Of a DNA stretch of 11,716 nt, positions 1 through 7,742 are shown in pieces. A program made the translations under genes and the position numbers. This stretch comes from Larix sibirica (lineage: Eukaryota; Streptophyta; Pinopsida; Pinales; Pinaceae). The stretch lies in contig NWUY0304107960.1 of NCBI GenBank assembly GCA_004151065.3, positions 1 to 11,716 of the forward strand. Reading direction: 5' to 3'. The notes under the pieces were generated by a model. It saw only the letters and a list, made by a program, of their open reading frames with translations, was not told the origin of the DNA and searched no databases. Numbering within the stretch: the first letter of the stretch is position 1; every line of letters starts with the position of its first letter.

Positions 1-792
1 TTACTGGATGAATCACCGAAATGTCGCATGTGTGCGACTTTTAGGCGTTAACATAAAGCCTGACTCAAGAAGAGGTGTGCCCTTATATAGGAGAAGAAGA
101 ATATTCTCATCCAAGGGAGAAAATCTTGGACCGAGAGAAATCAAGTGCACCCTTATACATGGATTATAGAACTTAGGATAAAAGATGTCCTAGGAAAATG
201 TGCAAGTGATCTAATACTTATCCTCTATGACAACGACCTTATTTATCTCTCTCAATTTTATTTCTCTATATTGGTTGATATCAACAAGCTCTTCCTCTAT
301 AAAAACAACCTTATTTCTTTAAACTAGTACTTAGTTTTCCAGTATAATTTCCTGAATGTGTTGCCTTTGGGGGACCTTGTCTCTCTATACATTATGCTAA
401 TGATGAATTGCAACTTTTAGTTACACTATCCTATACAAATCCAAGGCTCAAAAACTTTCCAAGGCAACATTCCACGCTCACCTTCACCATGTTTATGGCA
501 TAAAGAAAATGTTTTTCTTCTTCTTTTTATGTGTGGTCTTCTTCCACCATTCTTATAGTCTAATTTCTAATCACAACACTAATTATTTATAAAGTTTTTA
601 ATTAGTCTTTTTGTTAGGATAAACATCATTTCGTCATGGAAATATGAGAACACTATTTTTACATTATCATGGTTCAACATCAACATGGGGAGCCACAAAA
701 CTCAACCAAAAACAATTTTTTATGGGGTGTTATACCCACATATGTTATGTTTGATTTGCATAGAAACATCACATCTCAACCACTAACTCATA
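1..792. other. AT-rich intergenic DNA, no gene recognised
   Basis: No coding region, RNA gene or complete mobile element could be supported here. A short perfect inverted repeat (GTCGCA/TGCGAC, 4-base loop) lies at 23-38. A TATA-like string (cttatatag) near 84-92 is followed about 70 bases later by a similar string (ccttatacatgg), so the two look like a faint direct repeat rather than a promoter. The 60-codon open frame at 145-327 has only a GTG start, matches no family I recognise, and is of a length expected by chance in AT-rich DNA. The left edge could be the decayed end of an LTR, but there is no terminal dinucleotide, primer site or partner to show it. Confidence 0.5.
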
Positions 793-804
793 ATTGATGA
801 TTTA
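793..804. repeat. SINE target-site duplication, left copy
   Basis: The bases attgatgattta match attgatgaatta at 1006-1017 with one mismatch. The pair brackets the SINE-like unit, and the copy at 793-804 touches its A-rich tail. This is what target-primed insertion leaves. The sequence is AT-rich, so chance is possible. Confidence 0.45.
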
Positions 805-1005
805 TTTTTCCTAAGGTAAACTCATGGAAAACCCTTTAAGTACTCCTCGATGATCCAAATACCTTAAAAAGGGTAAATCATTAACCCTAAATATAGAACC
901 TAACCCCAAGGGTATCGAGAGAGTCAAACTTGTGACCTCCCTAATTTCAAGGGAGAGATATCATATCTGGATGATGACTACTTGAGCTAACCCTTGGAGC
1001 TAGTG
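805..1005 (-). mobile_element. decayed tRNA-derived SINE
   Basis: Read on the minus strand, the sequence starts near 1005 and carries an A-box-like element (TAGCTCAAGTAG, 989-978). A B-box-like element (AGTTTGACTCT, 930-920) follows, preceded by GGGAGGTCACA, the usual tRNA-type layout of an RNA polymerase III internal promoter. The B box differs from GGTTCGANTCC mainly by C-to-T type changes. After about 110 more bases the minus strand ends in an A-rich stretch (AAAAATAAAT, 812-803). Matching bases flank it: attgatgattta at 793-804 and attgatgaatta at 1006-1017 (11 of 12 identical), as expected of a target-site duplication. Such elements are non-coding and are moved by LINE machinery. The family is not identified. 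A decayed tRNA pseudogene alone would not explain the tail and flanks. Confidence 0.55.
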
Positions 1006-1017
1006 ATTGATGAATTA

Positions 1018-2044
1018 GTTTATAATAATAACAATAATTTTTTATTTTCTATGTAAGAATGTCAACAAAATAATAAAAAATGCCATCCTTTAGGGTTAAA
1101 AATCCACATCCCATGTTAGAATTTCCTTCGATGGGAAGGGGTAGTTCCATCTTCACATAATATACAAAAATAACAATTAAGTAATTTTTTCAAGGTTAAT
1201 GAAGTTGAAGGTAAGTGAGGAATATGGTGGTATATTAGGTAACCCACCAAGACTAAGTTCTCCTAAATATATGAATAAGTGGTTGGTTCTTCGTGCAAAT
1301 GATGGGTGATTTTGATGGAAGAGTAACTAACTATTCATTGAATGGAAATTCTTGCTATTGAAGAGTACCACCTATCACGGTAACTTGTCAATTTGATTTT
1401 TTAACTATTCACATCTCATGAGACATTAAACCTCTGCAATGCTTGTTCCTTTAACTAAATCTTTACAATTTTCAATCCCCTCAAAATATTCGTTGCCTTG
1501 ATTTCCAGAGAGGAAAATTCCCTAGTTTTTTTGTGAAGCCAATAATTGGAAATGGGATTTTATTTTTAATTTTTTTCTTCTTGTCTCTCTTTGTCCAATC
1601 CTTATTTGAGTAGAATTTTTCCACGCCATGACATTCTTGCATCTCTACATAATATAATCCCTTCATTATATTTGTTTTGCAACTCTTGATAACACTTATA
1701 GTCTACCACACAACCCTCCATTGTGGAAATGAAATATGCATCAAAATAATACTCCAACTTTGGCATCACCTAATGGTGCTCGAATACAAAGTGCTTCCAC
1801 CAATTGGCTTTTGGGTTTTTGTGTTCTATTCTCCAAGAATTCATTAAACATTAATAATAATAAAATATGCAACCAAGTGGCCACATACCAAATAATCTTT
1901 GTGACAAAAGCAATGTAATAATAATAATAATTTAATTTTAAGGTCATGGTTTAGCCAGAAACCAAATCGATGTATGACACCCCTTTGTTTGCAGGACAAG
2001 GGACCCCCTCTGCACTATGATTTAACTGCTTAGCCTATGGAGGT
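1018..2044. other. unassigned AT-rich DNA with TAA microsatellites
   Basis: I see no supportable gene. Short TAA/ATT microsatellite runs lie at about 1021-1038, 1849-1863 and 1914-1932. The open frames here (minus 1481-1666, minus 1741-1947, plus 1736-1918) lack recognisable domains, and two overlap on opposite strands. The part just below 2045 could be more of the LINE ORF1 fragment downstream of its stop codon, because LINE ORF1 proteins carry a poorly conserved basic tail there. I could not follow a convincing frame. Confidence 0.4.
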
Positions 2045-2344
2045 CTACATACCCCACCCCCTTTGGATTTTAACCTTTGACCTCCAAAGAGGAAAAACAT
2101 GTTTGTAACCATTAGGCCCACTCAAGTCATATTCATAGTCCAGTGTGTAATCATCACATTTAAGAATAATTTTTTCAAAGATACCCTTTCTAGGATCAAC
2201 CTCGATGCACATTTGAAGAAATGTAGAAACTAACACACTCACTTGCTCAATAAGCAAAGCAAAAAATTTGCATAGAGCGTTTCTTATGGAAGTCGAGGAT
2301 TGGAATTGCAAACATTTTAGAGGAGGGTAAGCATCCACACCCAT
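2045..2344 (-). pseudogene. plant LINE ORF1 (gag-like) protein fragment
   Basis: This 99-codon minus-strand frame resembles the nucleic-acid-binding ORF1 protein of plant L1-type retrotransposons (DUF4283 followed by a CCHC knuckle). Near the N-terminus, SIRNALCKFFALLIEQVS fits the family pattern around 'IGNxLGKFLxxD'. It is followed by STFLQMCIEVDPRKGIFEKI, like the 'ARICVEVDLxKGLPExI' block, then ILKCDDYTLDYEYD, like the block before the zinc knuckle. The knuckle itself is spoiled: its cysteines are missing where YKHVFPLWRSK stands. The frame ends at a stop, and no ORF2 endonuclease was found below it. It cannot be the start of the LINE at 6323-8404, since it lies on the 3' side of that copy, so it is a separate old insertion. 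Recognition is from remembered family patterns, not an alignment. Confidence 0.55.
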
Positions 2345-2420
2345 ATATTAATATAGAGAATTTTCTATGATAACAACAAATTTGGAATGCTAACAATAGA
2401 GGGAGGATAAACATCCACAC
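2299..2420. repeat. imperfect direct repeat of about 42 bp, period about 80
   Basis: The segment 2299-2340 (attggaattgcaaac...catccacac) recurs imperfectly at 2380-2420 (atttggaatgctaac...catccacac), with small indels. In minus-strand translation both begin VD.YPP. The first copy forms the N-terminal end of the LINE ORF1-like frame, so the duplication involves that pseudogene. The spacer (about 2341-2379) is AT-rich and unrecognised. It looks like a local duplication after insertion. Confidence 0.6.
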
Positions 2421-4041
2421 TTAAATAACAAAAATATATATGTCATTTTCAATATACACATTGAAGCTTAGCTACGGAAGAATCCAATGGGAGGATTGAT
2501 CCAACCCTCTCATTTATTCATAACATGTTCATTGGTGAATCAAAACTTTTATTTCAGAGGTAGGTGGCACACCAGCCATAGATTGAAGCTTCTCGGCTCC
2601 ACAAAGTTCAACTTGGATGACATATATTCTTGTTCCACGAACTGGTGCATAATTCCTTTTATGCAATAGATTGGAAGACTGAACCAACCAAAGGAACGAA
2701 ATGAATATTGAACAAACATGAATACAATTACGCAATGGAAAAGAGACCTTCGAGGTGAACTATTGAATCTTGATCTATAATTGGTCATGCCCATAGTTAT
2801 GCTTTTTTATTCCATCTCTTATTATACCATGCACTCTTCACACTGGGAGTACATGCAAAAATTTATGCCCCCCTCAACCTGACAAACCATCAATCCAGAT
2901 GTGTTTTTTCCACACCAACTATTGTATCTTCCACTATAGGGCTCCAACTAAATGACAACAATGTTATTCCAACCCATCCATCATCGCTCATGCTTGTTGT
3001 ATGGGGAATGGATATGATTGTTGGAGTAAAATAAAGACAATATTCAAAGTTTAGATTTCTTATGTGTGCCTGTCATAGCAATAATAGGTAAATGCACATA
3101 TTTTTCCAACCAAATGATTCACAATTACCTAATTCGTTGATGGTCAGAGGTCATGTTAGAGTTGATCTTTGAAGACAACTATCTTCATTTACTTCTCCAT
3201 TGTGTATGATATAACTCTTGATCACCAATATCCACATTCATTTTGTGCCTTTTTGTTTATGTAATTTCATAAGTGAATGGTTTAGGCATCAAATGAAAAG
3301 TTCATCATGTAAACATTAGTGCATCAATAAATTGCAAAGAGGTATTCTTTTTTAGGTACAAGATAGTAAATGTTTGACTACATAAAGCAAGTATTAAGTG
3401 TAAAAAACAAAACATATATACTCTTGCCATTGATAAACTTCATTAACTTTCTCAGCTAAAATGTTAAGCTTATGTTGCCACAATTGTTAGAAGGGATCTT
3501 GACAATTCTATTTGGGAACTACAGACCAACCAAATAAACTAAAGAGGCCTACAACAATATTAAATATAATTTTGAACATCATTTCTTTGCTTCAATAGAT
3601 GTTTTGTGAAGCTCTAACTATTTATTCTCACTATGTCTATTACCGCCTTTATGTTATCTATGATGGGCCTCAACTTGGCAGTATTGATTTACAAATAATA
3701 TACAAATTAAATATTTTATGAGATGTATTTGTAACTTGTATGTGCTTTCTAGTCAATTGCAAGAAATTTGTAAAAGAAAATTTAAAATCTTAACTCAATT
3801 TCACTAGAATGTAGGAGTTTAAATGCTATAGTAGATAAGCCTATACCTACTCAAGGGCCTTTCCTCTCAATATTGTCTTACTAGTGCGTTTTCCTTACAT
3901 TTTGGATGAGTAGTGAAACAACTGCAAACTTGCCTCTTTCTCATGGTTGCAAGTAGTTGGCAATTACTGCTAGTGTTGCATGGTGGCCCAAGCTTGCTCT
4001 TCAATAATGGGATAGGCCTATGAAACCAAAATCCCCTTGAT
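2421..4041. other. unassigned DNA, no gene recognised
   Basis: Both strands were read for retroelement and host-gene motifs and none held up. Minus-strand frames at 2529-2735 and 2549-2794 overlap each other and match no family I know. A plus-strand stretch near 3000-3025 reads VVWGMDMI, faintly like the WGMD of Ty3 integrase ends, but the following residues do not fit and a stop comes at once. The minus-strand open frame at 3867-4160 is largely antisense to the plus frame beginning at 4042 and has no recognisable domain. This is probably old, unrecognisable transposon debris. Confidence 0.4.
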
Positions 4042-4383
4042 TTGATATCTTTATGTGTCTTCTTATCTACTTGGATATCTGATAGGCATATTGAAACTAT
4101 AGATGAAGAAGAGGTGAGGTTGGTTTCACATTCTATGTTGAGTAGGGATTTATGTTTCACTAATTCAAAGTTGAGGTCACGAAAAATAGAGAATGTCGAT
4201 GGAGGCTTGGCTAATAGCAGCTACTACGAACTATGGTACATGCAAGATCGATTTAGTGGTTTGGGAGAAGTATTATTGAATTCAAGTAGTGATAAAGCCA
4301 AGACAAAAAGACTAAGCACTCCATATTTAAGGGTAGGGTGTAAAGGAGCAAGTTTTCAGTGGGATGGTGAAACCTTTGGTTAA
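4042..4383 (+). other. open frame of unknown function, possibly retroelement remnant
   Basis: The 113-codon frame opens with TTG; its first ATG is at codon 32 or so (the M of HSMLSRDL). Composition is ordinary for soluble protein (IDEEEVRLVS, SSSDKAKTKR), and there is no signal peptide, membrane segment or catalytic motif that I recognise. It ends about 50 bases before a polypurine tract, the position of the last internal sequence of an LTR retrotransposon. One reading is therefore a fragment of the 3' end of a retroelement ORF. Chance is also plausible: the opposite strand is open as well at 3867-4160. I would not treat it as a gene without transcript or homology evidence. Confidence 0.15.
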
Positions 4384-4433
4384 CAATGCATGTGTCATTA
4401 GACATGCACAACTTGTTTCAAACCATGATCCAC

Positions 4434-4451
4434 TTGGAAAGGGGGGGGAGT
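4434..4451 (+). promoter_or_regulatory. candidate polypurine tract of an LTR element
   Basis: The run ttggaaaggggggggag (8 G, preceded by GGAAA and followed by AG) is directly followed by TTGTTATGC, so a possible LTR would start with TG at 4452. A purine tract immediately before a TG is where plus-strand DNA synthesis of LTR retrotransposons starts. The other LTR, a primer-binding site and the CA end were not found, so the element is at best a ruin. The only other G8 purine tract in the window is at 11479-11486, where an LTR is independently expected. Confidence 0.35.
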
Positions 4452-4506
4452 TGTTATGCATTCCTAGAACCGACATTTGTCAATTTATCATAATACATTG
4501 GTGAGT

Positions 4507-4566
4507 ATGAACATGCTTGGCCCACTAGTACTACATACCAACCAGCCCAACATGAACATGCTTGGC
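4507..4566 (+). repeat. 15-bp exact direct repeat, period 45
   Basis: The 15-mer atgaacatgcttggc occurs at 4507-4521 and again at 4552-4566, exactly 45 bases apart. It lies inside the possible LTR that would begin at 4452. The surrounding 66-codon open frame (4477-4677, containing MNMLG twice) shows no recognisable domain and probably reflects the repeat rather than a gene. Confidence 0.6.
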
Positions 4567-4679
4567 ATCAATCTTTGTCATTTGGACAAATTGTATAAGA
4601 TGTTGGATTATGCATATCCATCACTTTTGGCTAAAAATGAAGCAACCAACCAACTAAAATATCAAAATGATGAATAATG

Positions 4680-5339
4680 TGTATGAGATAATGTCGATGC
4701 ATTCTCATAACTCAAAGTCTTGTGAATATTACAATCGATGCAAAACTAAAAAAAAAACATATAATGTGTCGTTAATCTTTGAGTTTTTCTTGACATTGTA
4801 GTAGCACACTTCCATAGCCTTTGCATTTTTGTAGAGGGATGAGAAAATTCATAGATTTGATATAACCAACATACAACACATAACGAGAATACACAATAAT
4901 ATCATCAATATGGAACACATAATAAGAATATACAAGTAACAAAGTGTTAAGTGGCATTAAATTAGGGGAACATATAGTTGGGCACATGCATTTTCATGTA
5001 GTATGGAAGCCACTTTGAACAAGAGAAACATGGCATGTGGAAATTCCATGGTTAATACAAGACAACAACAAATTACTACCACTTGTTTATGAACTATAAA
5101 TCTTTGGGCACCTTGTGTGCTAAATTAATGTAATTATCTTCATCTTGACCATTTGTAGTTTGAGATAGTGAAATCCACGACCAAATACAATGCCGCCTCA
5201 TATATGTGTCTATGCATACGAAGAAATGTCATACATAAAACTTGTCATTGATTAGAATGCACGTAGTTCTTCCACCAAATTCTTGCAATCTTGAACATAA
5301 GGAGAGAACATTATATTATAAAAATCAAAGTATCATATT
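4680..5339. other. unassigned AT-rich DNA
   Basis: No gene, RNA or mobile element could be supported. A minus-strand open frame at 4772-4987 is AT-rich, without a known domain. A short near-duplicate (acatacaacacataacgagaatacacaa near 4868 and atggaacacataataagaatatacaa near 4910) suggests a local duplication within it. Confidence 0.4.
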
Positions 5340-5600
5340 ATGCAAGCCAATGGAATACCAGGTATGAAAGAATATGGATCAATTATTAGCAATCATGATA
5401 ATGTCAATTATGCATTATCACCCCTAGAAGAAGAGGAGCATGAAGTGCTCAACATGGAGAATTCAAAGGAGCATGAAGTGCTCAACATGGAGAATTCAAC
5501 CTCTAAGTTTCTTACACTTCTCTTAGAAATAGAAATTGATGAAGCCATCATAAAGACTTTGAAACACGTTGGCATTAACACATTTTCAACATTGGGCTAG
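5340..5600 (+). CDS. hypothetical small ORF with internal 11-residue duplication
   Basis: The frame runs from an ATG at 5340 to a TAG and encodes 86 residues. It is acidic in the middle (LEEEEHEVLNMENS), and the eleven-residue unit EHEVLNMENS plus a linker residue occurs twice, because the DNA carries a 33-bp tandem duplication that keeps the frame. The C-terminal part (KFLTLLLEIEIDEAIIKTLKHVGI) could form amphipathic helices. There is no signal peptide, membrane segment or known catalytic motif, and I do not recognise the family. Upstream is AT-rich DNA without a clear promoter. It may be a fragment of a transposon or host exon, or chance. A frame-preserving duplication is mildly in favour of coding but is weak evidence. 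Confidence 0.2.
   Translation: MQANGIPGMKEYGSIISNHDNVNYALSPLEEEEHEVLNMENSKEHEVLNMENSTSKFLTLLLEIEIDEAIIKTLKHVGINTFSTLG
5435..5499 (+). repeat. 33-bp tandem duplication
   Basis: A unit beginning ggagcatgaagtgctc is present at 5435-5467 and again at 5468-5499, with no mismatch except at the last base of the second copy. Near-identity implies a young event compared with the heavily decayed neighbours. Each unit contains a small inverted repeat (GAGCA/TGCTC, 5-base loop). Confidence 0.85.
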
Positions 5601-5762
5601 TAAATAAGGTCTTATGGCCTATAAGTGGGTTTACTTGATTGCAACAACAAGGATTTGTAAGGTGGGCTTAGTAGCAATTCGATCTTCAACAAAGAATACA
5701 ACATTCAACCCATAAAATAGGGACCTATTGATTTGCAACTCCACTTGTTTTTAATACCTTAC

Positions 5763-5966
5763 TATGCACAAGGTTGAATTTTTTAATTATTTCCAATTTT
5801 CTCTCTTAAAAACACTATAAAGTTAAAATTTTAATTTAAAAAATAAATTAAATTAACATTAAATGATTTTAATAATCACTTTGATTTTTTTAGATTGTGT
5901 TATTTTGTTTAAATTTAACTTTATATAAGAATATTTTACCATGCATGCAAAAATTCACTGTGCATA
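5763..5966. mobile_element. AT-rich foldback/MITE-like element
   Basis: The ends are inverted relative to each other. The left end has tatgcaca at 5763-5770, then aggttgaattttt; the right end has aaaaattcac then tgtgcata at 5959-5966. Further inward, tataaagttaaa (5816-5827) is matched by its exact inverted copy tttaactttata (5914-5925). The spacing between outer and inner blocks is similar on the two sides (about 53 and 41 bases). The centre is almost pure A/T. This is the form of a small non-autonomous DNA transposon. No clear target-site duplication flanks it, and no superfamily can be named. Confidence 0.5.
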
Positions 5967-6023
5967 AGCAAAAGATCAAGATGTGATTATTTATTTATAA
6001 AATTTAGGCAAAAATCAAAATAG

Positions 6024-6224
6024 ATGATCATGGTGAGTTGTTTTTGGACTAAACTATGTTAAAGGATCAAAACATTCCCTATGTTTTGAGTGGACACTCG
6101 GCCCATCATTAGGGGATAGCTCTTGAACATCAATGAAAAGTGATGGGTAGAGTGTCCACTTGAAACATAGGGACTATTTTGATTCTTTAACACAATTACT
6201 CCAAAAAAAACTCACTATAATGTG
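6024..6224. mobile_element. long hairpin foldback element (MITE-like)
   Basis: Arms of about 85 bases at 6024-6108 and 6141-6224 are inverted complements, roughly 80-85% identical by eye, around a 32-base loop. Both arms carry the blocks tccctatgttt, gtggacactc and cccatca in inverted order, and outward ttaaag, tttttgga and gtgag. There is no coding capacity. If transcribed, the RNA would fold into a long imperfect hairpin, a typical substrate for small-RNA production in plants. It sits between the AT-rich foldback element and the A-rich tail of the LINE. Clear target-site duplications were not seen. Confidence 0.75.
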
Positions 6225-6322
6225 GATTAACTGTGAGAACTTACACTATGCAAAATATATGATTTTAGTGAAAACATTATCTATGTTAACATTAGATGAT
6301 TTCAAAATATTATATGTTATAA

Positions 6323-6550
6323 ATTATTATTTTTTTTTAGAAAAAAAAACATGCTTATTATTCCATTAGAATAACAAATACCATCCTAAGGTGCTTCATG
6401 CACATATCAGAGATATGGATTCCTTAGTAGGACCAAAAATTGGCATCATAATACATCAGTATTTAGAAGTCTCCACTTTATTGTTTAGATGCCTTTTAGG
6501 TACAAAATTAAAATCCAAAGTTAGACGGACTCTGTAGTCAATAATCATCT
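6323..6550 (-). other. LINE 3' untranslated region and A-rich end
   Basis: After the last coding remnant the minus strand has about 200 non-coding bases, then T9-CT-A9 and TAATAATTT, the likely decayed poly(A) tail. The T9/A9 pair (6341-6349 and 6330-6338) would itself form a small hairpin. The exact insertion end is uncertain, since the matching 5' target duplication would be beyond the window. Confidence 0.45.
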
Positions 6551-6775
6551 TTAAAATTGAGACAACATTCCTTTCAAAATAGACTCACTGGAATTCTCCT
6601 TCTTGGCAATGATATATGGTTTAAACTACGCTTCGACTAAGTGAGCAACAATGCAAGTTGGAATGGCGTTCCCTTCAAACATGCCCTTATTTTGATTAGT
6701 CCAGATATTCTAGCATACAATCAATGAGAGTGCGTGAAACTACCTCAATTCCTTTCTTTGGAAGAATTCTTTGAA
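6551..6775 (-). pseudogene. LINE ORF2 C-terminal (RNase H-proximal) remnant
   Basis: A minus-strand frame from 6775 to the TAA at 6553-6551 reads FKEFFQRKELR, a stop, FHALSLIV, a stop, then NIWTNQNKGMFEGNAIPTC and IVAHLVEA. The pattern 'W.IW..RN...F' just ahead of the RNase H domain of plant L1 elements is recognisable. The catalytic RNase H motifs are not seen. Compared with a full element, several hundred bases appear to be lost between this piece and the segment ending near 6795. Confidence 0.65.
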
Positions 6776-6794
6776 ATAATTGCATAAAGAACCA

Positions 6795-7218
6795 TTATGC
6801 CATAGATTGTTAAGTCCCAAGTTAAGATATAACTGAGCTTGGATGTATAAGCGTCTCCTTCCTTATTGTAGATCCAAATCAGCTCATCGGGAGTGTCCTT
6901 TGGTCAGATATGGGCATTCCTTAATGCTGAGACAAACCGATCCCATAATCCATAGAGTTCAGGATTGATTTCTAAGTGGTGATATGTTAGCCACTCTTGG
7001 GCCCATAGAGTTGTAGATAATGGATCTTGAACATGATCTAAAGTATCCCTCCCAATCATTTGGAGGTGCTCCACCAAAACCGCAGGAAATAGTGTATCCT
7101 ATATATAAATAGCCCATTATGGCATCTCTGCTAATTCTAATTTAAGAACCTAAGCCCACCCACCAAGCTAAACACTTACCTATCAGAGGAAAGGAAATTG
7201 TTAAGGATTTTCACTGGT
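6795..7218 (-). pseudogene. LINE ORF2 zf-RVT-like region remnant
   Basis: Two successive minus-strand frames carry recognisable LINE sequence. The first, near 7195-7110, includes FPLIGKCLAWWVGLGS and then ISRDAIMGY. A second frame from 7092 reads FPAVLVEHLQ, DPLSTTLWAQEWLTYHHLEI, NPELYGLWDRFVSALRNAHI, a TGA at 6906-6904, then PDELIWIYNKEGDAYTSKLSY. The last block matches the 'D.WxW....G.YS.KxxY' pattern that precedes the zinc-binding zf-RVT segment of plant LINEs. The cysteine/histidine part that should follow is missing, replaced by a jump to the RNase H-proximal region. Confidence 0.8.
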
Positions 7219-7742
7219 TCAATACCTGCACAACACTTTTGTTTTTCTTTTGCAACCAATATGAAAGGAGCCCAGGGTGATGTATTTATCAATGAGTAAT
7301 TTGCTCCATAGGATACGATTAGAAATAACTCGCCATAGAGACCTCGCAGCCAATGCCTTATCGAATTTGTTAATGTCCTTCAGCTCCCATCCCCCAGCTC
7401 TTTCCAGAGCACAATAGCTTTCCATCTCACCAGGTGTAGTCCTTTGTATTCACCTTCATGTTTCCAGAGGTAATTATAACATAATTTATGAATTCTTTCA
7501 AGTACCCCCTTCGGGATATAGGCCAACAAGTTCCAATATACTGGAATCACTTCCAATACCACCTTGACTAAAACCAAATGCTCGCCACAAGACAACCAAA
7601 GATTACACTAAAAGTTGATTTTATTCTCAATCAGCCCAACCAGCCACATGTAGTCACTACTGCAATATTTGTTTGGCTTGAGGGAGTACCTAAGGTACTA
7701 ATTAAGTCTCTCCTCCAACTGCTTTTTCATGAAGGGACAACC
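7219..7742 (-). pseudogene. LINE ORF2 thumb/connection region, frameshifted
   Basis: The reverse transcriptase frame continues with KKQLEERLN, YLRYSLKPNKYCSSD, LVLVKVVLEVIPVYW and IPKGVLERIHKLCYNYLW, all typical of the region after the palm domain in plant L1 ORF2. TAG stops interrupt it at 7745-7743, 7700-7698 and 7610-7608. At the C5 run 7391-7395 (G5 on the coding strand) the frame moves by one base: before it reads WKELG, after it GGWELKDINKF, KALAARSLWRVISN and LIDKY. A single lost G in the homopolymer explains this. The second frame stops at 7219. Confidence 0.88.

Noticed and set aside
84-92. TATA-like cttatatag considered as a gene promoter
   Set aside because: No coding region follows, and such strings are frequent in AT-rich DNA.
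920-989. Functional tRNA gene
   Set aside because: The A and B boxes are degenerate, no cloverleaf could be drawn by eye, and the A-rich tail and flanking duplication fit a SINE better.
1481-1947. Overlapping open frames at 1481-1666, 1736-1918 and 1741-1947
   Set aside because: Short, AT-rich, two overlap on opposite strands, one contains a translated TAA microsatellite (YYYYY), and no domain is visible.
2529-2794. Minus-strand frames considered as more LINE ORF1 or an exon
   Set aside because: They are in two overlapping frames, carry no recognisable LINE ORF1 block and do not join the frame at 2045-2344.
2998-3030. VVWGMDMI reading, like a Ty3 integrase/GAG-pol fragment
   Set aside because: Only a few residues fit, the following sequence does not, and a stop follows immediately.
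3867-4160. 97-codon minus-strand open frame with several cysteines
   Set aside because: Cysteine spacing fits no zinc finger I recognise, it overlaps the opposite frame at 4042-4383, and no supporting context exists.
6160-6369. 69-codon plus-strand open frame
   Set aside because: It runs through one arm of the hairpin element and the LINE A-rich tail in antisense, so it cannot be a gene.
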